Source of the DNA: Sycon ciliatum
Lineage: Eukaryota > Porifera > Calcarea > Leucosolenida > Sycettidae
Assembly: GCF_964019385.1 (NCBI RefSeq)
Contig: NC_088655.1
Span: forward strand, 25,740,364-25,804,363
Direction: 5' to 3'
DNA length: 64,000 bases
In this document: piece after piece, positions 56,668 to 64,000 of the stretch
How the letters are laid out: the number at the start of each line of letters is the position of its first letter
Numbering within the stretch: the first letter of the stretch is position 1
The notes under the pieces: generated by a model
Told to the model about the DNA's origin: nothing
The model's database searches: none
The model's input: only the letters and a program-made list of their open reading frames with translations
Translations under genes and position numbers: made by a program

Positions 56668-59166
56668 TTACTTGAAGAGTGTGAGTGATACAACGTTTTC
56701 TTTCTGTTTACATAACACAGGGTCACGAGTACGAATATACACAGCTTCCAACACCTGCAATTGCTTGAAGAAACGTGCGCAACGAATAACACTAAACCAG
56801 GAATCGTCAAACACCTTACGACATTCTGGACTGGACACCAAATGCTTGTACACTGCAGACTTCCTCTTGTCAACATCAAACTCCTCCTCATCACTACTCT
56901 CATCCTCCACCTCCATTCCAATGCCGCCGTCCATCCCATCGCACTCGTATTCGTCGTCATCAGTCTCCATCTCCTCGCGACACCGCTTCCCTCTCATTGA
57001 TTCGTTCTGTGCCGTGCCTGTGCTTCCTCCTGCGTCTCCTTGCCTTGTGTTCTCCACTTGTCTCAGTCGTGCCTCTGCTAGTCTCTTGCTTCTCCTCGGT
57101 TCTGCTCTGTTTTCAAGTTGTTCCCCTTCCGCTCTTACCGTTGTAGCAACATGGTTTGTCGAGGAGCGACCGTCCGGCGGCCTCCCTTGCCGTGGTCCGG
57201 TTTCCGAGGGGGGAACCAGATTAGTCTGCTCGTTCTCCATGGAAGTAGTCGGTGCTTCTGTTTCCGAATTGTGAGCCGTGCTAGGTGTAGAAATAGGCAG
57301 CGGATGTTTTCGTGGTCTCCCACGCTTCGGCCTGCTTAACCTGGCAGCCTGGGACAACAATGATAATGGGACGTGCTGCTTGATGCGTTCGGACAAGTGT
57401 TGAAGCGTCCTGCCAACATACCGACTACCACATTGTCGGCATTCAAATTGATAAATGAGATGGCTCAAATGGTGGGTTGGCAGGACGTCCTTCAACACTG
57501 TGAACGAACGCACCGTTGTAAAGACAGTAACTACATTCACTGCATAGTATGTCTTTTGCACGATCGATTTCACTGCACGACTGACTTTTGTTGATTCAGA
57601 GCCTTTCCAAGGCAGGCATAAGAACACCCGACACGGTGTTGGCCCGATTTTGTGTTCCTTCCGCGGCTCTTTGCTCGTGAGCAGTTTTGCTAAGAGTGAT
57701 GATGGATATCCATTTTTCAGGAAAACTGAGCGCAGGAAATCGAGTTCAGGTTGTAATTTACTGTCAGAGCAAATGCGTCTTGCCCTATCCACCAAGTTCC
57801 GGACTAAATTGATCTTGTACTGGGCCGAGCAATATGAGTCATACATTATATATTGTCCTGTAAACGTAGGCTTACGATAAACCGATGTGACAACACCATC
57901 ACACGTCCTTTCGACTAAGACATCCAAAAACGACAATTTTCTGGATTCTTCGTGTTCACATGTGAAGCGCAGCGCAGGATGGACATCATTCAATTCAGTT
58001 AGAAAGGCTTCACTGTCACGTCTTGATTCGAAATAGGTAAATGAGTCGTCCACAAATCGAACGTACAACTGAGGCCACTTTACTTTATCCATTCTCGACT
58101 CGCAATATCCAACGAAGACGTTGGCTAGTGCCGGACCCAGCGGCGACCCCATTGCCACCCCGTCCGTTTGCTTGTACATCACGTCACCGAACGAAAACTC
58201 GACACCACTCGTAACCATCAACATCAAACGTCGAAACGCTGACTCAGGTAACCAAGGGACATCGACGTCATCATCATTATGGTAGAGTGTCTGCGCACAG
58301 ATATCGATCGTCTCGTCTAGTGGAACATTTGTAAACAGGCTTACAACGTCGAAAGAACACATATGGGCTGTGGGTGGAATCGGATTTTCACGAAGGATTT
58401 CCACAAACTGGAAAGTGTCCTTGACATTATGCTTACAATAGTAGTCTACTACCGGCTGTATCATGCCGCACAGCCACTTTGATATGGCGTACTGGGGCGA
58501 GCCTATCATGGAGAGTATGGGTCGGAGCGGGCAGGATGGTTTGTGTATCTTCGGCAAGCCGTACATCCTAGGGCGCACCGAACCGATTGGCTTCATTCGA
58601 AAAAACTCCGATTCTGATATGTCTTTCGCATGTCGGAGGTTCTTAAGATATGTCACTAGTTCTTTCTCCCTAACCAATGTTCTATCATGTGTTGAGACCG
58701 AACCGAGTTTCACAAATTTCGATCCGTCCTCTAGTATTGTAGCCATTTTAGTATTGTAGTCAACTCGTGTCATAATAACGGTTGCACGACCTTTATCCGG
58801 TCGGGTGATGATGATACTATTGTTCTTTTTTAGCTCTGCACGAGCTTTCATGTGTTCGCGGGAGAGAGAAAATGTCCGTCGTTCTGCGGCCTGCTCGGCA
58901 TGTTCTTCCGCCGCAGCACGGAGTGTGGCTGCGCACACCATTTTCTTTGATTCAGAAACTGGTGCAAAATCACGCAGTTTGCGATAAAATAATTCAAAAT
59001 CGCAAAGTACTTGCTCCTTCATGTTCGATGTTGGTGGTATGCCGAAATCTATGCCTCTAGATAGTAGCTCTTGTTGGACAGTGGTAAGTGGAATGTTCGC
59101 CAGGTTAATTATCGTGTTGGTATCAATTGTTATGGCACCAAAGCGCTTCTTTCGAAGCCACTTGAT
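56668..59166 (-). CDS. Penelope-like RT with split GIY-YIG nuclease, 5'-truncated
   Basis: Open for about 830 codons of element sequence. RT motifs: CSFDVVSLFTNVPLDE (A), DGVAMGSPLGPALANVF (B), YVRFVDDSFTYF (C) and LSFLDVLVER. The GIY-YIG part starts LIYQFECRQCGSRYVGRT with RIKQH. Then about 150 residues with an AT-hook (KRGRPRKHP) and an acidic stretch intervene before SAVYKHL and the LEAVYIRTRDP block carrying the expected Glu. The usual Asn after P is Cys. The frame reads upstream to 59259, but codons beyond 59166 are antisense of the inverted copy and not part of the protein. Telomere- or end-directed priming is known for the family. Confidence 0.82.
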   Translation of the reverse strand: MKWLRKKRFGAITIDTNTIINLANIPLTTVQQELLSRGIDFGIPPTSNMKEQVLCDFELFYRKLRDFAPVSESKKMVCAATLRAAAEEHAEQAAERRTFSLSREHMKARAELKKNNSIIITRPDKGRATVIMTRVDYNTKMATILEDGSKFVKLGSVSTHDRTLVREKELVTYLKNLRHAKDISESEFFRMKPIGSVRPRMYGLPKIHKPSCPLRPILSMIGSPQYAISKWLCGMIQPVVDYYCKHNVKDTFQFVEILRENPIPPTAHMCSFDVVSLFTNVPLDETIDICAQTLYHNDDDVDVPWLPESAFRRLMLMVTSGVEFSFGDVMYKQTDGVAMGSPLGPALANVFVGYCESRMDKVKWPQLYVRFVDDSFTYFESRRDSEAFLTELNDVHPALRFTCEHEESRKLSFLDVLVERTCDGVVTSVYRKPTFTGQYIMYDSYCSAQYKINLVRNLVDRARRICSDSKLQPELDFLRSVFLKNGYPSSLLAKLLTSKEPRKEHKIGPTPCRVFLCLPWKGSESTKVSRAVKSIVQKTYYAVNVVTVFTTVRSFTVLKDVLPTHHLSHLIYQFECRQCGSRYVGRTLQHLSERIKQHVPLSLLSQAARLSRPKRGRPRKHPLPISTPSTAHNSETEAPTTSMENEQTNLVPPSETGPRQGRPPDGRSSTNHVATTVRAEGEQLENRAEPRRSKRLAEARLRQVENTRQGDAGGSTGTAQNESMRGKRCREEMETDDDEYECDGMDGGIGMEVEDESSDEEEFDVDKRKSAVYKHLVSSPECRKVFDDSWFSVIRCARFFKQLQVLEAVYIRTRDPVLCKQKENVVSLTLFK

Positions 59167-59318
59167 GACGCATTTGCTCTGACAGTAAATTACAACCTGA
59201 ACTCGATTTCCTGCGCTCAGTTTTCCTGAAAAATGGATATCCATCATCACTCTTAGCAAAACTGCTCACGAGCAAAGAGCCGCGGAAGGAACACAAAATC
59301 GGGCCAACACCGTGTCGG

Positions 59319-60278
59319 GTGTTCTTATGCCTGCCTTGGAAAGGCTCTGAATCAACAAAAGTCAGTCGTGCAGTGAAATCGACCGTGCAAAAGACATACT
59401 ATGCAGTGAATGTAGTTACTGTCTTTACAACGGTGCGTTCGTTCACAGTGTTGAAGGACGTCCTGCCAACCCACCATTTGAGCCATCTCATTTATCAATT
59501 TGAATGCCGACAATGTGGTAGTCGGTATGTTGGCAGGACGCTTCAACACTTGTCCGAACGCATCAAGCAGCACGTCCCATTATCATTGTTGTCCCAGGCT
59601 GCCAGGTTAAGCAGGCCGAAGCGTGGGAGACCACGAAAACATCCGCTGCCTATTTCTACACCTAGCACGGCTCACAATTCGGAAACAGAAGCACCGACTA
59701 CTTCCATGGAGAACGAGCAGACTAATCTGGTTCCCCCCTCGGAAACCGGACCACGGCAAGGGAGGCCGCCGGACGGTCGCTCCTCGACAAACCATGTTGC
59801 TACAACGGTAAGAGCGGAAGGGGAACAACTTGAAAACAGAGCAGAACCGAGGAGAAGCAAGAGACTAGCAGAGGCACGACTGAGACAAGTGGAGAACACA
59901 AGGCAAGGAGACGCAGGAGGAAGCACAGGCACGGCACAGAACGAATCAATGAGAGGGAAGCGGTGTCGCGAGGAGATGGAGACTGATGACGACGAATACG
60001 AGTGCGATGGGATGGACGGCGGCATTGGAATGGAGGTGGAGGATGAGAGTAGTGATGAGGAGGAGTTTGATGTTGACAAGAGGAAGTCTGCAGTGTACAA
60101 GCATTTGGTGTCCAGTCCAGAATGTCGTAAGGTGTTTGACGATTCCTGGTTTAGTGTTATTCGTTGCGCACGTTTCTTCAAGCAATTGCAGGTGTTGGAA
60201 GCTGTGTATATTCGTACTCGTGACCCTGTGTTATGTAAACAGAAAGAAAACGTTGTATCACTCACACTCTTCAAGTAA
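59319..60278 (+). pseudogene. Penelope-like C-terminal half, inverted partial copy
   Basis: 319 codons identical or nearly so to the C-terminal part of the minus-strand ORF: the end of the RT thumb, GIY-YIG start, AT-hook/acidic insert and LEAVYIRTRDP end. It has no RT catalytic part. The element sequence itself starts at 59167. Near-identity to the longer copy indicates one insertion event. Confidence 0.82.
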
Positions 60279-60432
60279 TACACACGCACCATTACATTCA
60301 TTCACACAGTATCACATTCATCTGCCACTACCTTTCTCACATACACTATATTCACACATTGCAAAGGTGCAAACTTCGCTTTTTGTACTTGTTAGCTGCT
60401 GTATTTCTACCTGAAACCATATTAGCTACATG

Positions 60433-60440
60433 TATATAAG
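60433..60440 (+). promoter_or_regulatory. TATA box upstream of the Penelope ribozyme
   Basis: TATATAAG, 36 nt before the motif. The minus-strand counterpart is at 56506-56513. Confidence 0.5.
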
Positions 60441-60475
60441 TGTGTGTTTTAGTTATTACATTTTTATGTGACGGC

Positions 60476-60513
60476 GTTCCACTGATGACAGTCACAAGAA
60501 AACGTTATGGAAC
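60476..60513 (+). ncRNA. hammerhead-like ribozyme motif, inverted copy
   Basis: Same sequence as 56433-56470, on the plus strand. CTGATGA is at 60482-60488 and the closing TGGAAC at 60508-60513. Confidence 0.65.
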
Positions 60514-60887
60514 TTGACTTTCTTCATTTTTGCTGTTGTTATGAGTGCACAATTTATCTTATTTATTGCCATTTTACGACTATTGTCTCCTCGTCGACTG
60601 TTTGATCTGATTTTGATTTTTTTTATTTTTTTTTTATTTCACGGATCCTCCAGAGGCAAATAGATGCCTATCGAAGGGAGTCTCCTAATCTACATGTACA
60701 TGAGTCTGTACAATGTAAACCCGGAGAGGCGAGGAGCGAATGACCATGATGACTATGTCAGAACAACAAAAAAAAAGTTACTCCAGTGTTCCTTTCGCAC
60801 TGCACATAATGTACTGGTTCATGCTGCGCTTCTGATCACCCGAAAAGTGTGGTCTATGTACTGTATAATTATACTATAGGATAATTA

Positions 60888-61079
60888 TTGCACGGTTCCG
60901 AGGGGAAATCCCCAAGGCGCGCAGCCGTAGATCACTTGAAAGTGGTACGGGTGCCAGTAGTGGTCTATACAGGATATTGCACAGTGTCCGCGAGGATTAT
61001 TTTTCATAATCCCCGCGGCGCGCTGCACGCCTTGGGGATTTGAAAAAATTAAATAATCCCCTCGGCCGGAACCGTGCAA
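60888..61079. mobile_element. palindromic MITE, TTGCACGGTTCCG ends
   Basis: About 190 bp. Ends TTGCACGGTTCCG and CGGAACCGTGCAA with TA at each side. Inner pairs (AATCCCCAAGGCG/CGCCTTGGGGATT) make it almost fully self-complementary. The phrase CCGTAGATCAC-x-TGAAA is shared with 29.9 kb. Confidence 0.75.
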
Positions 61080-61320
61080 TATCTATACATAATAATTTAT
61101 TTATGTTAATTATTAATTTTTATTTATTATGGTCAAAACATGAACAGTCAAGTCTGATCGACAAGTGCAGCGCCGTCAGTGACTAGTGGTAGATCTACCG
61201 GTTGTGGTTCTCACCGCGGCACAGGTGGTAACGCGAACGTGCGAGCTTTTGAGTTTTGTTATCGGCACTGCCGCACAGGTACAGGGAGTCGTAAACTGAG
61301 CGCTGACCTGAACTAGCATA

Positions 61321-62431
61321 ATGGCGGAGGGGCAATCTTCTGCCATGGCCCAATCGGGCGCGAGTATGGCTAGAGCTGCAGAGGTCCGCGAGAATTGCTT
61401 AAAGCCGGGCGAGGACGAGCGAGTGACAGTGGCCGAGCCATCCGCTGAAACGGCCAGTCCCTTTCATTCCATATTGGCTCTGGAGGTTGGCTGCGGCCGT
61501 TGCGACAAAGCACAGCCTCTGCCGCAAGTTTATCAAGGAACGTGCTTCCTACTCCGCGATCTGAACTGTGCAGCGAACAAAGAGTACATCATCTTCGCCA
61601 CTGCCGCACATAATCTGGTCTGCAACGATTGCGGCGACTGGCTCTGGGTACGAATCTACAAAGATCTCTCCGCGCCTCCCCTGACCAGGGGAAAGATATC
61701 CCGCAAGAACGATTATGGTGGGTTGATCGTTCCTACCTGGTACGAGAACAACGCCAAGGATCCGGAGAAGACTAACGAGCTATTTCTACACGACTATGGG
61801 ATAATAGCGGTCAAGACGAGCGAAGAATGTCCGTTGGTGAGATGGGCAGATAAAAAGCTTCTTGGCGTTGCGACCCAGTGCAAGAAGACGGAGGATGACG
61901 TCCGCATGTGCGGATATCCATCGCACACCTACTATGGTGATAAAGAAGAGACGGCCAAGAAATGCAAATACTGGGTTGACAAGCCTCGCCCTGCTGCGTT
62001 TGCAGAGCACGACCATCAGCTTCACCACTTGGTCGATTCTACCCCTGGGCAAAGTGGCTCACCCGTCTTCCTTCTGCCCAAAGAAGGCGAAGCTGAGACG
62101 GCCTCTGCTACTGGCTATGTTGTAGGGATTCACGTCGCCGGTGGTACTAAGCATAATTACGCTGTGAAGATGCGGGACGAGCATGGACACGACACAAAGC
62201 CAATGGCGGACCTCCGAGAATGGGCGAAGAATCCATCGGCATTCTTACCAGAAGAAAGCGTTGCAGTTGTTTGTTCCGAGAAATCAGGTAAGGGGCTGTC
62301 CGAGGTTACCGATTGTTTTTTTTCAAAGTGAAACGTTTTTAGTGTTTTCAGCCCCAGCACACCCACCCACTCTTCCTGCAGGTAAAAGAAAGTCGAACAA
62401 AATATTCATTTCAATATTCGACGCCCAATAG
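61321..62431 (+). CDS. V8/trypsin-like serine protease (PA clan), host gene
   Basis: The first exon starts at ATG 61321 (MAEGQSSAMAQ) and encodes 322 residues plus one base. PA-clan signatures: TAAHNL (His97), LHDYGIIAV (Asp158) and TPGQSGSPVF (Ser245), so all three catalytic residues are present; spacing and GQSGSP favour the V8/Glu-endopeptidase-like branch. There is no signal peptide, so a cytosolic or nuclear role is likely. A perfect donor CAG/GTAAGG at 62287/62288 and acceptor TTCCTGCAG at 62381 bound a 94-nt intron; the second exon (62382-62431) adds KRKSNKIFISIFDAQ and a stop in frame. Unspliced RNA would end at 62331. Cysteine-rich N-terminal region (CGRC, CNDC). Substrate unknown. 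Confidence 0.82.
62288..62381 (+). other. 94-nt intron of the protease gene
   Basis: GTAAGG at the 5' end; pyrimidine-rich ...CTCTTCCTGCAG at the 3' end. It keeps the frame (phase 1). An alternative acceptor (TTTTCAG) ends at 62351. Confidence 0.65.
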
Positions 62432-62738
62432 TAGCTAGTACCCGTGGACGGTTCATAAGCACATAACATGTGTGTTGCTATGGTTACATGCTTGGCAATT
62501 CGGGCTGTCCAAGTCTCCACCCTGTCACTTGCGTTTCATGGTCTGTTCTGCACTGAATGTTCTAGCATGAGTTCAGAAGCTGTTCAGGGCTGCCAGGTCA
62601 TGGCAGTCTAACTGAGTCTGACGTAAACCGTATTTTCCAAGCACTCTCGGTAGGCTGCTCTAGTGCGGCTGCATTACGCATCGCTCGCTACATTCCGTAG
62701 TTAGAGCACTCTGGCGCTAGGACAACAAGCTAACTTAT
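62432..62738. other. 3' flank of the protease gene; no gene seen
   Basis: No recognisable coding sequence, RNA gene or repeat. I see no clear AATAAA. Confidence 0.4.
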
Positions 62739-62740
62739 TA

Positions 62741-63148
62741 GGGAGGTTCCGGAGTACGATTTTTCGTGCCAAAATCCGTGGAGGCTCTACGGATTTTTTA
62801 TACGTCGTTTTCGAGCAGTGAAAATTTCCGGGGTACGGAACTTATGTGTTTGCCGTCATTGCCTAGGTTACGATCGCAAACACGTCACATTCCCGCGCTA
62901 TGCCTTTTTATTTTGAAAATTTGTACCGAAATCGAAACTTCCCGCGAAAAATCGATGTTTCTCGTACCAAATTTGTACGCGAAAAATCATTCTGCACCCG
63001 ATGACGCAAAATCTCCATACGGAGCATGGTTCGTATGAAAGCCAGTCCACACGGATTCTCGTGCCGAAAAATCGTATGGAGCACGCCTGGAAAAAATCCG
63101 TAGCGCCCATACGGATTTTGGCACGGAAAATCGTACCCGGAACCTCTC
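62741..63148. mobile_element. MITE with GGGAGGTTCCGG ends, TA duplication
   Basis: 408 bp. Left GGGAGGTTCCGGAGTACGAT and right (reverse complement) GAGAGGTTCCGGGTACGATT continue as inverted repeats through CGTGCCAAAATCCG. TA flanks each end. CGTACCAAATTTGTACG-type palindromes fill the middle. Confidence 0.75.
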
Positions 63149-63265
63149 TAATGTCTGTGGTGCCACCTTTTCGCCGTGGCTGGTAGCTCGGCTTACTTAC
63201 AGCTCGTAGCTGGACTGATGGGGCCCTTATGGCCAAAACAGCTTGCTGTCTATAGCATTGGGTAG

Positions 63266-63485
63266 ATGTAACGTGTGTGTGTGCGTTTGTGTACATGTGT
63301 GTGTACGTGTGTGTGTGGCGTGTGTGTGTGTGTGTGTGTATGTGTGTGTGTGGCGTGTGTGTGTGCGTGTGCGTGTGTGTGTGTGTGTGGCGTGTGTGTG
63401 TGTGCGTGTGTGGCGTGTGTGTGTGGCGTGTGTGTGTGTGTGTGTGTGTATGTGTGTGTATGTGTGTGTGTGCGCGCGTGTGGGT
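63266..63485. repeat. (TG)n microsatellite with GTGGCG interruptions
   Basis: About 220 bp of TG repeats with CGTG and GTGGCG variants. The long Val/Cys frames through it are not genes. Confidence 0.9.
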
Positions 63486-64000
63486 GTGAATAGTATTAAG
63501 GTGATAATGCAGATTTTAATGGGTGCACACAGCTTCGTACTACCGCTCAATCTATGCTGCTATGTGTGATAGTGCTGTTGATGCATGCTGTGATGTTTTG
63601 GTGCGGGATACGATCACGTCGCGGTGACCATGTCGGCCAAACAACATAGTGCATGCACGCATGGTGCTCTATGCGACTGGGCACTCTACTTGACATTGAG
63701 CGTGATCCATGCGTGGCGCTCGCCTTCGATGTGGGCGGCGTGCGATGTGGCGTTCACCGTGGATTTTGTATGTGGCACTCAACGTGGACGACATGAGACG
63801 TTCACTCGACGCGATATTCGACGTGACTTGCTAGAGCTCGCCTTAGCTATAAATTTCGATCCGTTCTGTGTGCGGATCATTCTTGTCTGCTCGTTGTGTT
63901 TCGCCCTCCCACCTCCCGTTTCCCTGCACTCATTTGCTTTGATAGAGTGGATAAAAGGGGTGTTTCCCACGCTCATTTCCGGCTACTCAGGGCCCTCGGT
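63486..64000. other. no gene recognised
   Basis: Imperfect repeats of GATGTGGCG/CGTGG phrases around 63690-63800. The window ends without a further feature I can support. Confidence 0.4.

Larger units (their letters stand above)
56371..60602. mobile_element. Penelope-like element, inverted dimer
   Basis: A longer minus-strand copy (56371-59166) and a shorter plus-strand copy (59167-60575) are joined at their 5' sides. A 12-bp direct repeat TGATCTGATTTT flanks the whole (56359-56370, 60603-60614). Both copies are 5'-truncated. The longer encodes RT and GIY-YIG nuclease; the shorter only the nuclease end. Such partial inverted copies at the 5' side are typical of Penelope insertions. Each copy has a TATATAAG box and a hammerhead-like motif in its 3' region. 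Confidence 0.85.

Noticed and set aside
59167-59259. The first ~31 codons of the 863-codon Penelope frame as its true N-terminus
   Set aside because: These bases are the antisense of the inverted partial copy, as shown by the matching sequence near 57700-57785.
63227-63569. Val/Cys and Thr/His repeat frames of about 70-108 codons
   Set aside because: They are translations of the (TG)n microsatellite.

Overview
The window looks like repeat-dense, accessory DNA from an invertebrate animal. The case rests on the repeat types rather than on host genes: several LINE lineages, a BEL/Pao element, a Ty3/gypsy element, a Penelope-like element, a FLYWCH/MULE-type transposon, many short inverted-repeat elements, tRNA-derived SINE-like units and hammerhead-ribozyme repeats. 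A sponge or other early-branching metazoan would fit, as would the compact 94-nt intron in the one host gene, but I cannot prove the taxon. Only one ordinary host gene is convincing: a V8/trypsin-like serine protease at 61321-62431. Almost everything else is transposon, often nested several levels deep.

Layout. 0-0.8 kb: A-rich DNA and two tRNA-derived repeat units. 0.8-4.6 kb: a decayed LINE on the minus strand (ORF1, endonuclease, RT). 4.9-15.0 kb: a BEL/Pao retrotransposon (minus) with two LTRs and a 5-bp target duplication; it carries a DNA element with an 8-bp duplication, which itself carries a second transposon with a THAP-like ORF. 15.1-17.5 kb: three short inverted-repeat elements. 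17.6-23.0 kb: a foldback element invaded by a MULE-type transposon, whose transposase gene is split by another foldback element, which is split by a LINE fragment. 23.8-26.1 kb: an unusual array of long hairpins. 26.1-28.2 kb: two back-to-back TTAA-targeting elements. 28.2-29.4 kb: three copies of a TATA-box plus hammerhead-ribozyme unit. 30.7-31.1 kb: GC-rich minisatellite. 31.7-32.5 kb: a complete foldback element. 33.1-42.1 kb: two LINE fragments, one interrupted by a TAGA...TCTA element that carries a whole-looking gypsy retrotransposon. 42.1-47.2 kb: SINE-like units, a solo MITE and a second copy of the THAP-ORF transposon with a 1.5-kb insertion. 47.2-56.3 kb: tandem repeats, MITEs and a 0.7-kb inverted pair. 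56.4-60.6 kb: a Penelope-like element as an inverted dimer with a hammerhead-like motif near each 3' end. 60.9-64 kb: MITE, host protease gene, MITE, (TG)n.

The most interesting signals are the self-cleaving ribozyme motifs. Three are in the 28.2-29.4 kb repeats (two look complete, one has lost an essential core base) and two are in the Penelope element. In both places a TATATAAG box lies about 40 nt upstream. Next come the hairpin array at 23.8-26.1 kb, the TAGA...TCTA transposon group with a shared terminal block and no visible target duplication, and the foldback family with its iterated 20-odd-bp motif.

The genes do not form an operon or pathway; the region is a record of successive insertions. 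All calls are from reading the sequence; no database search was run.
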